Assembly (NCBI GenBank): GCA_021464245.1
Contig: JADCRB010000117.1
Coordinates: 111,906-175,905 of the forward strand
Source of the DNA: Carallia brachiata
Lineage: Eukaryota > Streptophyta > Magnoliopsida > Malpighiales > Rhizophoraceae
DNA length: 64,000 nt
Direction of reading: 5' to 3'
The notes under the pieces were generated by a model. That model was not told the DNA's origin. It did not search any database and saw only the letters and a program-made list of their open reading frames with translations. Position numbers and translations under genes: made by a program. This document shows, piece by piece, positions 12,401 through 25,288 of the stretch (the first letter of the stretch is position 1; every line of letters starts with the position of its first letter).

Positions 12401-13159
12401 TTTTTTTTACTATTTAGTTGTACTTATAATTAAAATAGTTACATAATAAATTTAATAAATTATATTTCAAAAAATTTTCTAAATAATTTCCCCAGCATGC
12501 AACAAGACCCTCTTTTATATATACCTCCTTTCTAGAACACAACTAACATGCTAGACACCACCTACTTAGTCGTACTTACAAAAAATTGAGAAAACCTTTA
12601 TGTGCATGTATAGGTGAAAATATAGTGATTATGTAGTAATTTATTTATTAAATCATAAAATTATAATAAATTAAAAAAATAAATTATTAAATTAATTATA
12701 TATTTTATAAATATGCTTTTTGAGATGCCCGACCCCTGCGAAATCGTTTGTCTATGCGTCATTCACCCTGGCATTTGATAGACGCGGCGAGGCGTGGGAC
12801 GGGCCAATAATGATTCTATTTAAAGATTTGTTAATTACGTCTTTAGTTTTCATTTCAGAGTTGACATAAACGCAAAAGGGAGCAATAGAGGGAGTATGTC
12901 AAATATAATTAGAAAAAAATTTCGTAAGAATATAATAATAAGTATAAAATTAATATATAAAAATTTAAATTATTATATTATAAAAAATACATTAAATTTT
13001 TTTTAAAAAAATAAATTATTAAATTAATTATATATTTTTTATATATCACAAATTATATTATTGCATCATAATACCCATATAATTAACTCTTGTTTTCTTG
13101 ATAATATTAAATTACGTTAAAATAATATTCAATTTTATTATTTTAAAAATATCACATGC
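9461..13159. other. AT-rich spacer
   Basis: About 3.7 kb with no gene I can support. It is dominated by A/T homopolymers and imperfect palindromes such as the AT-rich block at 9600-9720. The short open frames here have no recognisable domain. The upper half may hold decayed transposon sequence. Confidence 0.4.
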
Positions 13160-14125
13160 ACTTATTTTAAAAGTAATTTTTTTTAAACAGTAAAGAATAG
13201 AAAATATCGTTAAAGCACCGTGAGTACACAACGTGAGCCTAAAAACACCACAAACAACACTACATACACAAACGCCGACTAGCTCAGGACAATTCTAAAG
13301 GTCCAAAAGGAAGAATATGGTGACAACTATAGCACAGTCCAAGATACTCGGGTCCAAAACCGACCATAATCCAACCTAAAGGCTCAAGGGTACACCGGCC
13401 CCACTTGCTCCACAGCCACCCCTCCCCATCAGAGAGCTGTAGGTACCAATAAATGCCGATGTGAGTAATGTCCCCCAAACAGTGGCAAGACGCCATGTGG
13501 CTACACTAGGAAAACAAAGGCTGCCTGTGATTGCTACAGAGAACACAAAAACCTACCGGAGACAGACAGTCGAGCCAGACCACACAGTGACACCCGCCTG
13601 TATCCAAACTATCGAGTGCTGAAGAGAAGCCAGAGTCGCCAAACACCCACCAGCTGTGCAAAGCCTAGCCTGTTACCAGCAAAAGGAACCCTCCCCCACC
13701 ACCGTACCGACCGCCAAGCGATTAGCGCCAGCAAGGGAGCGTAGGCGCTAACAGAATCTCAAGCAGAAGAACACCGATAAAAGAACCAGAAACCTCCAAA
13801 TCCCCAAACCAAACACGCCGGCCTCCAAACAACAACCAACCAATAGCAAAAACGGCCACAAAGAGCCGACGAAACTTCACAAGGGAAGCACAAGCCCACC
13901 AATGAGCATGAGCCGGCAAAACACCAAGGAAAACAGCAAAAAAAGGCCACGAAGAGCCGACAAAACTTCACGGAGGAAGCACAAGCCCATCAAGGAGTAC
14001 GAGTTGACCAAAGCAACCTCGAAAAGACGCAATAGAGCCCAAACGAGGCGCTCGACACTATTAACGCAGGATAGCACCAAGTAGCGCACAATAATGTCTT
14101 TTTTTTAAAACTTATTTTAAAAGTA
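13160..14125 (-). mobile_element. Retroposed LINE-like fragment with 16-bp target-site duplication
   Basis: A GC-rich block (13176-14109) interrupts AT-rich DNA and is bounded on both sides by ACTTATTTTAAAAGTA (13160-13175 and 14110-14125). Read on the minus strand it ends in a short A tail (GTTTAAAAAAAAT) directly next to the duplication. This is the hallmark of target-primed retroposition. No reverse-transcriptase domain is present, so this is a 3' region or a non-autonomous element. An internal direct repeat of about 90 bp starts at 13844 and again near 13934. Confidence 0.7.
13844..14025. repeat. Two imperfect ~90-bp tandem units inside the retroposon
   Basis: The segment from 13844 (AGCAAAAACGGCCACA) recurs from about 13934 (AGCAAAAAAAGGCCAC). 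Similarity continues through AAGAGCCGAC, AAACTTCAC and GGAAGCACAAGCCCA in both copies, with scattered substitutions. Confidence 0.65.
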
Positions 14126-15904
14126 CATGTAAATAACTCAAGGAAATTCGATATTTGCACTGAGAAAAGGGCCTTATTTATTCAGGAACAAGGCCAACAC
14201 CCTGTTTGGAGTGTGAAAAAATCAGGAGAAAGAAAGATAAGGAAAGAAAAATACAATAAGAGAAAAATATTTTGTTGTTTGGAATATCTAGAGGAAGAAA
14301 ATTCCTCAGAATATAAGAAAAAATTGAGATCCACGCATCTGTATATAATAACTCATTTTTAATTTTATTTTACTACTGACATTATATCAAATAAAATTTT
14401 ATTAATTTAAATTATTCTTAAATATTGGATAACTAAAATTTGAATTAATTTCATAGACCTTTTTGTTGCACAAACGTGACACATGATGCAATTATTGCCA
14501 AATATTAAAATAGCTAGTTGGCCGCTTTCATGGAACAAATATTTGTTAGATACCAATAATTGACGTTGAAAAACTTGAAGTCAACCATAACTGTACTTTT
14601 TTTTTTTCTTTTGAACAAACAGAAAGTTCATTGCATTGCATAACACCCAAACTCTACTGCACCATAACTCTACTGCACACACCCAAAATGACAAATTGGC
14701 AAATTGGCAAAGATCGCATCGTCTCCACCGAGGCTAAAGTTCTTGAAGACGTCTCCGCCAAATAAGTTATGTTTCGAAGGTGAGGAAACCTTGAAATTAC
14801 CCTCTTTAGTATTTTGACATCTCTCTTATCGATATAAATATTCGGAAAATTAATATTAATTATTTTTTAATTGGTTTTATCCCTTTATATGTATAACTAA
14901 TATTTTTTTTTCCCCATTGTAGCTAATTGCCTAACGAGCAAGAAAAGGGGAGGAGTTGGAGACACACACCTCTTAATTAACTTAGTTAAATTTAATGTTC
15001 TATATATATAACTAATATGCTATGCTCTAAACAAGCTCTATACGAACTTTCATTTCCATTCAGAAAAGCAACAGAAAGTGAACGATCGATCTTGGGGTGA
15101 GATGAAAACGAAACAAATCGTTGACTGAAACTACCAGAGAAACTGGATATCCGAATATTATTGATATTGTTCGAATGGAAAGAATAATATTTAATTCACT
15201 ACGAAACAAAGGGAATAAATCTTTACATTATCTTCCGACTTTTCCATCCAACAAATTGCTATATAAATGAGAAAAACAATAACATATACATCATATATAA
15301 CATATATATAGAACCTTCGTGCAACCTGCTGGATTCTAAGTCAATGGCGTTGTACCACAAACATTGTAACGGGTAGTTAATACGTTGAGTGACTGATCAA
15401 ACACCGACGCCGAGTGGATAAGAGATTTATTTGAGTTTAATATTATTTAGATTTTTTTTTTATAAAAGAGATTGAATGAAAATAATAATAAATATTTTAA
15501 CTTCAATTTAAATACAATGACTTTTATATTCATAATAATAAAAAAAAATAAAAAAAATAAAAAAAAAAGACTGATCAAACACAATAAGGACGTTGAAACG
15601 GAGCAACACAAAAACGGTACCACTCAATGGGCGCGGGCCCCAACGAAAATTGAAAGCGAAATATTAGTTTAGACATTTCCTTTCAATAATACAAATCTGT
15701 GACGTGATCGGAGCCTGTGATGTGATCGGAGCATGATCACTCAAAGAAAAAAAAAATTGCGAGGAGTATGGAGGGGATGGAAGGGGGAAAATCTCTGAAT
15801 TGAATCACAAGCCAGATGGAAACGTCCTAGACAATAAATAAAATATAGATAAATTTTTTTAATTGGTCTCAAAATAAGCATAAATTCCAAAGTTAAATTT
15901 CTTT

Positions 15905-15946
<42 letters not shown>

Positions 15947-16535
15947 GAGATATATAGTAGCCACCGTCAAGAAAGAAAGAGTAAAAAAAAAATATGGACC
16001 AAAAAAGACTATGTTTTTCATTAACAAAATTAAAAGCATTTCGAATGAAGAATTAAATTTAGAAAAATATTATGGACCAAAAAAAGATATGATGCTTTAA
16101 TCTCAAATGTCTTATTCCGTATATACATTTTAGACGCAAATTCACTTACTTTTTGGCCTTCTGAACGTATTCAAAATCAAATTCACCACCAACTTCAACG
16201 ATAATATTTGGCCTTTGGGGAGAATGGAATGCACAAGCAAATGTATACATCTGAATGTTTTTATTTTATTTTATTGTAATATTGTCTGTTTAGCTTATGG
16301 AAAACAAGGGAATAGATATGGAGCCTCGTCCTATCCTCTCATTGAAATACTGATTCGGTTTAATAATAAGGGCTCACATAGATACAGCATTAATTAATTT
16401 TAACCGAGTCTTATTAAGTAAAAAAACAACAAAAAATACTAGGAAACAAATATGAGAGTTTATTTACAAATACATGATTAACTTATTGGGTGATAGTTAA
16501 TCAGAATCACGAGGAAGCAACTTCGGCATTCAAAT
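14126..16535. other. AT-rich spacer with a TA microsatellite and a possible retroelement tail
   Basis: No supported gene. At 14598-14640 the minus strand reads as a LINE-like end (TGAACTTTCTGTTTGTTC plus A run), possibly a short truncated insertion reaching to about 14766. A TA dinucleotide run lies at about 15908-15940. The rest is AT-rich without recognised features. Confidence 0.4.
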
Positions 16536-18147
16536 TCAATGGATGCGTGGATTTACCCCGACTGTCTTCAGCGTCTCTGCTACGCGAGGTCTGCAATCAA
16601 AAAACGAAAAAAAAAAAAGCATCAGACACTGGGTCACAATCAAATTATCGTTAACAGAGTATTTTGGTGATTCCTTAACAAATTTTATATATATAACAGT
16701 TCTAGATAATTAATCTCATTTTTAATGCCCTAACAAAAAACAATAGAAGAGATTGATAAATTACCTATATATTTATTGATGCTCCTCATACTTAATTTTT
16801 GTTCATCGATCGTGACATATACACGTTATTAATTAGATACAAATGTACAATAATTACGCTAATTAAAGTTATGGAAATTAACCTGGTGAAAGGATCAGGG
16901 CGGGAAGGGTCGTGAAGAGTGCGATGAGAAGGGTCCTGGATGTAAGCAACCTTCCTGAGGAATGCCTTGTTGATGAAGTTATCGGCATTAGCGATCACTG
17001 CATCGGGATCATCCACCTCCGCCACCGTCTCTCCTCCTTTCTCTCAGGCTCACCCCCGGTGCATGCGCCAGCTGTTGCTTCCCCGTGTGCATTGCCATCA
17101 TAAACGCTGCCGCCACCATTCCAAGCACCATGCACAGCGGTGCCATGTCTCCACTCACCGCGTACCTGTATATATATGCACAACATATGCATTTAGTAAT
17201 AGGGAAACGTGTGTGAGCATATGATTTTTTTTAATTATTTTTATAAGTAATTTTTTTTTTGCAATCACATGTATATTTTATATAATCATAACGATAAAAT
17301 GTGATATAAAAAATATTATTTTTTTTATTATATATTTTTTTATTTATACTTATATAAAAAATACTCATAATTATAAAAAATATATATATAAACATAATAA
17401 AAAAATTTTATATATTTATATAATAGAGCTCGTATATATAATAACACTATATAATAACACTAGTTAATTTTGGTTAATTTAGTTATGACGCAGATTCATA
17501 CGGATGAAGTCAGCTAGCCGTACCTATTGTGAGGCTGAGACTGAGTCTGAGGGTCAGGAGCAGAATGAACAGTTCCAGCAGCCGCTGCAAACCTAGGAGG
17601 AGTGGTGGTGGAAGCAAACTGCCGGTTTTGTGCCAGTCGGGTAAGCATCGATCGCCAATGACTCTGGATGCGACCCCATTCATTTATTAGTAATAAATGT
17701 GAAAAAAGTACAATGTGAGAGAAATGATGTCGGAATAGTGACGGAATGACATGACAAATTATTAAAAAAACAGGAAAATTTTCAAAATGCCTTCGAACTT
17801 TTTGTTTATTTGAAGTGTTAACTCCTATCATCGAGCAACAATCAGATATTTTTATCAGAATATGTACTTACGCCCTAACAAATAATTGAGTTACAGGCAT
17901 AATAATTTTTGTAAAAACTAGGTGAATGGAAGGTGTAGTAGGCCGACAAATCAATTAACTTTGAAATGTACGCCGTCGTCGGATATATATATATATAATT
18001 GGAAATCCATGCATATGTAGATGTTGTAGTAAGACATATACATGTACGTACCATGAAACTAATCAATCAATACATACACTAGTACGAAAAGTAATTTTGA
18101 AATGAATCGGCAGACAGAAAACTTACGGTTGTCCTGCTGAAAGCCAT
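16536..18147 (-). CDS. Small single-span membrane protein, probably mitochondrial, plant-specific family
   Basis: Four exons with GT-AG borders on the minus strand: 18147-18127, 17663-17524, 17165-16883 and 16590-16536. They encode about 166 residues. The N-terminus is Ser/Arg/Thr-rich and lacks acidic residues, as in mitochondrial presequences. One hydrophobic span (about residues 60-77, PLCMVLGMVAAAFMMAM) follows. A hydrophilic tail holds EVDDPDAVIANADNFINKAF, KVAYIQDPS and ETLKTVGVNP. I recall this tail pattern from uncharacterised plant proteins of similar size but cannot name the family. In exon 3 the frame breaks near 17025, just before VAEVDDP. A loss of two bases in an AG-rich run (or one extra base) explains it and also restores the phase into exon 4. 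The splice structure is otherwise perfect, so error is as likely as inactivation. Confidence 0.65.
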
Positions 18148-21100
18148 TATCTCCGCGTAGATGGAGGGGAAGGATAGGTATTAGGAAGGAAGGAGACGGG
18201 GTGAATATATGGAGTGCTTTAACTGATGGATGGGTTGGGGGTGGCCTGAGTGGCTATTTTTAAGTTGGTTGATAAGCCCACAAATATTTCGACCGTAGAG
18301 ATAGATAAACTGATTGAGTGGGCTGAGTGTGGCAAGTGGCTATCATGCACTTTTTGTAGGAAGATTAGTTGAGTTTATACATAGTTACATAAACATACTA
18401 ATTAGTTCCTAATTTCCTGGGAATGGAACTTCATTATCTCACAAGTCAGTTACCAAATTGACTCAACAGCTTTTGAATCTTTCAATGGTTACCTTACCTC
18501 AAACTTATAATGGTGCTCTCTCAAAATAAGTCAGTCCATCAAGCCCAATTTTCTCGTCTATGACCCATATATGGTCCTATTTACACGCAAAATGCCCTTC
18601 TTATATATCTATGGCCTATATATGGGTCAGATTAGTACATAAAAATTCTAAAAGTAATGAAACGCAAAAAAAAAAAAAAAAAATGATGGAGTGACCGGGA
18701 AGTCACATGACTTACTATTGGCCCCGTGATCCAACCCCGACGGCCCAAAGCATTGCATTGCATTTACAGTAGAACACAATCACATGGGCATATCCTGACT
18801 CGGCCATTTAGGTGTTAACGTGGACCATTGGGCTAACAAGAATAAAGATAAATATTACAAAAAAAATTTCACAAAAATTTTGTAAAAATTTAAATGTTAA
18901 ATTAATATTAAGTCTAATTAAGATTTAATTTAAAAAAACAATGTAATATTACCAAAACTTCTTTGCCACTTAAGCATAAAAATTAAATAGTGAAAAATAG
19001 TAAAAAAAAACCTTGGTACTGTGTATCCCTACTCGACTAACAGTATTCCTAGATAGCTCTTTCTTTTTCCTAGCTATATCCATAGCAGACCGCAGGTCCT
19101 CTGCACGTTTTGCTCCTCCTCTGAGATCTGGATGAGGATCAGCCTCTGCTACTTTGCTTGCTAGGCTAGCTAATAATATATATACCATAGGTTGATTCAA
19201 TGGATTCAAAATTCATTAGTCAAATGACCACTGCCCAACAAAAAATATTATGCTATATAGGCTGAGACGTGGACAGTAATATATGTAATTTTTAATTAAC
19301 TTGATCAGAGATGCCTTGTATTTGCATGGAACGTCCTCTACTGCTCTTTTTTTTTTTTTTTTTGAACGTCCTCTGCTACTACTTTACAGTATTGTTGTTA
19401 TTTCGAAAGGATCAGAGCGGACTCGTGTGGGTAGGCTGTAACCGTCAACTGACTGCAAGCTAATTTAACTATCGAACTCACAAGCAAGCAAAAACTATGT
19501 AGATTTTTGACCGAAATTCAGCGTTCTGTTGAATTCAAATCCCAATGCGTTCCCTCAAAGTGTGTGCGGGGACTTGAATACTTACATGCACACAGAAATG
19601 AATACTTGCATGCACACAGAAATGGCCATGTCTCTTCCTCAAAGTGGTACTGCACTTTATATTTATTATTTTTTTAAAAAAAGTTACAAATTTTAATTTG
19701 ACAGTATCCGAATTATTGTCCGAACAAAATGATAATGATGGGATAATTTTTTTACATAATTGTAAAATTTTTTGTAATAAAAAACATTAAATACATTATA
19801 TTATTTTATTTTTGTTATAAAAAATATAACTGTAATTAAAAAAAAAAACCTCTTTTTCAATCAAATAAAAATTCGGATATCTATTTTCGGTATCCGTACC
19901 AAGACATTTTTTTTTTATTGTCTTGTGATTGGACAATGGCTTATTGGTCTTCAGTATTAACATCAAATTTTATAAATAAACTATGTGATGTGAACACTAT
20001 ATACGAATTATACGATATATATACTTAATTGCTTGAATATCCACAGAGCCGTTTATATAGCATGATCTGGAATTATAATATATGTAACAATTTAATTTCT
20101 TTAATGTGAGAGAGAAAGAGAGAGAGAGAGAGAGTTTAATTAACCAGTTTTAAGGATTGAGATTGTTAAATAGTGTAAAATCTTATATTAATAAAATACA
20201 AAAAATTAAAATAATTAAAAATATTGTTGAACTTTCCTAACTACTATCTTGAATTTTTAAATAAATTTAAAGTTTCAAGACTTCATTTAACAGAGTGAAA
20301 GGTAACTTCCCTCCTACCCTCACTTATATCTAACTGATTATTTTGAGTAGTGGTAGGTAACCCTTCTCAAGTCTTGGGTTTAATGCATATATAGGTTTAC
20401 TGTAAGTATTTTTACAAATTTGTGTCATAATTTTTTTGTCACACCTATAAAATTTGCCTCTTGAAAAGATTTTCTAAATCCCTCTGCGATCGATATTACA
20501 TCTACATGTACATACAATCATCTGTTGTGGAATTTGCCCATATACGAGAGCCAAAATCAGCTCGAATATATGTTGTTTAATTATCACAACAACTTCATTT
20601 TACATTATAATGCATTGGTAAACTAACCAAGCAATCCAAGCTCCCATGCGGTAGAATTTTTGTTCTTGGGAGCCATATGCACTTTATTATAGTAATAATT
20701 GATTAATTAAACTAATCTTAGAGTGGGTAGGTATTCACTTGTATATGTCCTAGTGACTAGTGGTTGTTTTGTTCGAAAAAGAATGCCTAAGTGTCCTTCT
20801 CACATGCAACCCAACATTGCCATTGCCTTCTTTGGAGGTCTAGATTGCTTGAACCGATGTCCAACAAAAATTGTCCAAACCCTTCGCCAAATTCATAAAA
20901 ATTCGAGAAAGGTGTCCACTTCCATGTGGAGTTGAAATAATACAGAAACGACAATTTGGTTTGAAAATCTGACATGGATTGTGGTTGTGGATCATATCAT
21001 TGTATTTGGCTTAAATTGGATGCACATGGCTGAGATAACCATATTCCCTCTATTCCACTCAAAAGGCCTTAATATAAGTGTGTACACATTAATTAATTAA

Positions 21101-23510
21101 TTGATTAATGTAGAGTAACATGGAGCTTTTTATGTGTTTCATGCAATGACCGAAATTTCCTTTTGGTTCATCAATTCTAAAGATTGGATCCATAAATCAT
21201 GATTGCCGAAGCTAATAACAGTACAACAATTCTATGACCAAATCACGCAGTTGATCACATTTTGTTTAATTTCCTAATAAAAGTATAAAACACGCTATAT
21301 ATATATAGTCTATATTATCCACCTTCCATTTCAACTTTTATCCTCTACCTGTCCGAGCTTAAATATAAATATTTGTTTTCCTAGATGTGTATAACAGTAG
21401 ATTATTTATTATTCCTTTCCGATGAAGAAAAACAAAGTACATTATTGAGTAAACATAAAATGGTCAAAGAGAGATCGTCGAGGGGCCGGTTGGGCTTTGG
21501 GGTCATGAAGCAGAGGTGTCTAAAATCTTCAAGATTCTAAACCATTTGGACATTAAAATAAAGCCCTAATTCAGAAACTATATCTTAATTATATACCCAG
21601 GTCGATCGGTAAATTAAAAATGAGTATATTAGAAGAATGGTATCGAAATGATGGAGGTACTGACAACTGAACGATCATGCGAACGATCATTGGATTTGCC
21701 TTTTAATTAAATTCTCATGTATTGAGCGGGTAATCATATGGAGCCAGGTTTGGTCTTTGCCATTACCACCTTTTTCGGTCTGAATAAGTTTTGGTTGTTC
21801 ATCAGAAGCGCGGCTGCCCGAAATTATACGAGTGATTTTCTATTGGTAGAATCCATGATTACCGTTTTCAAAAAAAAAGAAGAAAAGAAGCCATGATTAG
21901 CCATTGATTATATTGCTAACACTCTTCTGAGTTCTGAGAAACTTATGAAGTTCGCATGTGACCAACTTTTAATCATTTTTTTTTTTTTTATATTGTATTC
22001 CTGGCTGTGATATCAGTAAGGAATTGGGATGTGTACCCATTAACATGATTCGGCCTTCAAGGAAACTCGGATTTGAAGTCCACTCATAATTGCGACGGAG
22101 CCGTGCATGCGCATATTATATGCCTTGTTGGTATACTACATTTTTATATAAACGTATGTAAAGAAACCCTTCTGCCAAAAAGATTAAGTTGGTTGAGGCT
22201 TTATATATTAAATTTTAACACGTCTCCTTAGTTGAACCAAAAGTGTTAACAAAATTAAATAATTCACAAAAGACATGGTCGAAACACAATTAATAGACGT
22301 ATCCACTATATCTCTAATAATTTACAATTAAAAATGAGATAGCGTGGTCCATAAACAAGACTATTCAGTCAAAAAACTCTAACATCATATCGAGAAATTA
22401 TTCCACTAAAGAGCTTAAGCTATTAGGTGTAACTTTAGTATGGATCACTTATTAAACTCTGAAACTATATATAAACATTCATGATTAACCTCTAGTAGTT
22501 TAGGTTGTAATGGCAAGAAAGATCTTGACGTTTGAACAATGTTTATCATCATAATTAATTACTCGAATTTTCATAATAAGCCTTCAAATAAAGAATCAAA
22601 AATCAATTTTTTGCATTTTAAATTATAACTTTTGAAATAGTATCATCTCATTAAATAGGGAAAAATATTTTTTTGCATCAATAATGAAACTTTGCAAACA
22701 ACATAAATTTTGTATATAGTATAGAAACGATGATGAGAAGAAGCTAATTCATTATGTGAATGTGACTTAACAATTGGAAAAATTGCATGTGAGGATTAAC
22801 TGCCCATACAAGCACTTTTAGTCTAAAACTTAGATTAAGACTCGAAAGAGTGTGGAGAAAACTGTATAATATTCCTTCTGATCTTCTAGATTGTTCATTA
22901 AACTATACCACTGTCTTTCTTCTTCATAAATCATCACCGAAATTCAAGTGAGAACAGTGTATTGGGATTAGAAAAACAACTGCCTACAATGAATATGCTA
23001 ACTATTGAGTAGTTACTAATAATATTGGTACAATATAAATACTATATGATGCGTTCAGCTCACCTTAATCAATTGGCTGATCATATCATATGGGTCTGTG
23101 GAAAAATGAGGACCCATTTGGATAATTAGGGAGTGGATTAATGATCATGATCACTTGGAAACAAGGATCTTTGGGCTATAGCAATTTGTTTAACAAAAAA
23201 GAAAAAAGGTGGTCTCAAAAGAACGTGGGAGAGTAGTACGGTAAAATATAGCATCACCCTAGACTCACCCCCAACCTTTTTATTTAAACACCAAAGAAGC
23301 AACGGCTGCCAAGCATTAATCGGGGGGGCTTACAACAATAATTCCTTACTTAATCTAAACGTTTAAGAAGAAGAACAGCCTCTCTCTCTCTCACTCTCTA
23401 TAAAGAGAAAATCTTGTAGCGTATATATATATATATATATATATAATCTAGCACTCCAAACTAAACCAACCAAAAATATCTTCATTTTTCATCTAGTATT
23501 GTTAATAAGC
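18148..23510. other. Long AT-rich intergenic region upstream of the AP2/ERF gene
   Basis: About 5.4 kb without a supported gene. It holds a GA run at about 20107-20133, homopolymers, and a tail-only retroposon footprint at 19329-19380. A TA run at about 23421-23446 lies in the AP2/ERF promoter, roughly 65-90 bp before the ATG. The short open frames at 18970-19209 and 20723-20975 show no domain or splice support. Confidence 0.4.
19329..19380 (-). mobile_element. Tail-only retroposon footprint
   Basis: GAACGTCCTCT at 19329-19339 is repeated at 19364-19374. The copies are separated by a few bases and a run of 17 T (19347-19363). A target-site duplication around nothing but a poly(A) tail (minus strand) is what an extremely 5'-truncated target-primed insertion leaves. 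Slippage or chance is possible but less likely with 11 identical bases. Confidence 0.45.
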
Positions 23511-24526
23511 ATGGATTTCAAGAATTCAACAGCCAACTCTTCATCCTCCCCATCAAAAGCCAAAAGAAAGCAACAGAATAGTAGTAAGCAAAAGGAGCAG
23601 AGCAACAGCACGAGGAGGAGCAGGAAATAAGGTACCTTGGGGTAAGGAGGAGGCCATGGGGCAGATATGCAGCTGAAATAAGAGACCCTTCCACCAAAGA
23701 GAGGCATTGGCTGGGAACCTTTGACACCGCCGAGGAGGCCGCCTTGGCCTACGACCGTGCCTCCCGCTCCATTCGAGGCTCCGAGGCCCGCACCAACTTT
23801 GTCTACTCTGATATGCCACCCGGCCGCTCTGTCACTTCTATTATATCACCCGACGAATCACATTCGCATGCCCCGCCTGACCCCCAACATGATCATTTGA
23901 TCTCAGCTCTCTTTGCTGCTGATCATCATCATCATGGTCATCGTCAACAAAATGTGGAGGCCAACCAGTTGCTGCAACTGCAACTCTTATTTAACAAAGA
24001 CAAGGACTCTATTCCCAGGCCCAAGCCCAATGCGTATTCTTATTATGGTGGTGGTTATGGGGACGTCAGCGTGTTGCCAGAACAGACAGGACATGGCTGG
24101 GCTCAACAAGCCGAGCTCAGTGGGTCTTACAATTTCCAGCCCATTTCTAGTTCTGACGATGCTGTTCTTGTGGCTCCTGCTGCCACTACTGGTGGTCCTG
24201 GTAGTGGGCCTTCCCACTGCCACCCAAAGGCCCACTACCACCCAAAAGATGATGATGTTGAGCTGCCACCTCTGCCTCCATCTTGCTATGGGTATGGCAG
24301 TGGCATGGACGTGAATCACGGATTTTGGAATGTTGACACGGCCTCGTTTGGATATTCTGCGGAACCCGACAATGGTCCTGACCCCAGCCCATATTTGAAC
24401 TGTGATGGTGTCGATTTTGGGCAGACTGGCCCAATGTTGGGTACAATGCCTTCCGTCTCTGATACCATACCGGATGTCTGTGATTTGGGTTCGCCATCGG
24501 CATTTTATTTTCCTGGTCTGTTCTAA
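23511..24526 (+). CDS. AP2/ERF transcription factor, LEP/PUCHI (ERF086)-like
   Basis: DNA-binding regulator of the ERF class, intronless as usual. The ATG at 23511 starts a basic, Ser/Lys-rich N-terminus. The AP2 domain follows at about residues 41-97, with [37 protein letters not shown] and the [10 protein letters not shown] end typical of the LEAFY PETIOLE/PUCHI subgroup. Conserved Ala and Asp at the ERF-diagnostic positions are present ([16 protein letters not shown]). The C-terminal half is low-complexity with His, Gln, Gly and Pro. Total is about 338 residues. The ATG frame runs into a stop (TAA) at 23625-23627 just before the AP2 domain. One missing A in the run at 23624-23626 would join the two frames. 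This may be a sequencing error. If real, the gene is dead. Confidence 0.88.
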
Positions 24527-25288
24527 CTATTATGATATAATAATACATACACAGGAGTGATTCGGTGACTCCTGTTGAACACTCGGGAGTTTTGCTCTAT
24601 TTAGTGTAATAGCCTTGATTGCTGTCCGTGGTGAAGTGGCTCAATTTTCCTTGATGGATCTGTGGAGTACTTCCAGCACTACCGAGATATAATAATGCAA
24701 ATACATAAATAAAGTAAAGTGGCGGTGTGTAGGGCCGTTTTTTTTTTTTTCCTGGTTTTTGAACTTGAGGGTGGTTCTGGATCTGTTTACTTTCGATTTT
24801 TTGTTTTTTTGTTTTTTTTTTTTTTTCCTTCCTGGTTTGGGCTTTGCTCTGTGATATTGTATGCAAGCCAGCCATCTGGGCCGTGCCAGGGGCTTCTTCA
24901 AATGTGTATTAATTTCATCGTCCACAGATGGTTTGCATTGCACATTTATAATGATTAATTAACGATTTTTTTTTCAAATTTTTCCTTCAATAATGTGAGG
25001 ATCTTCTTCTTCTTCTTCTTCCTCTTCTTCATCATCATAAATTTTATTAATATGAATGATTAATAGAGTTACATGGCGCTATAAAAAATCGCAATGGTCT
25101 TGAAGTACCACTGGAGTTTGCCAACAAAAAAAAACAAAAAAAAGATTGCCGCCATTAAGGGCGACAGATTCCACATCGTTTCTAAAATAATAATAATAAT
25201 AATAATAAAAGCACAAATTAAAAAGAAAAAAAATCCAGGTTGTAACTTGTAAGATAATAAGATATCTGCTGATTAGGAATCAAAAAAT
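24527..25288. other. 3' UTR of the AP2/ERF gene and spacer
   Basis: No coding sequence. Contains T-rich runs near 24740 and 24810, a CTT microsatellite at about 25003-25033 and an ATA run at 25185-25209. Confidence 0.4.

Noticed and set aside
13722..14089. Hydrophobic minus-strand ORFs as membrane proteins
   Set aside because: They fall in tandem-repeated retroposon DNA in several frames at once.
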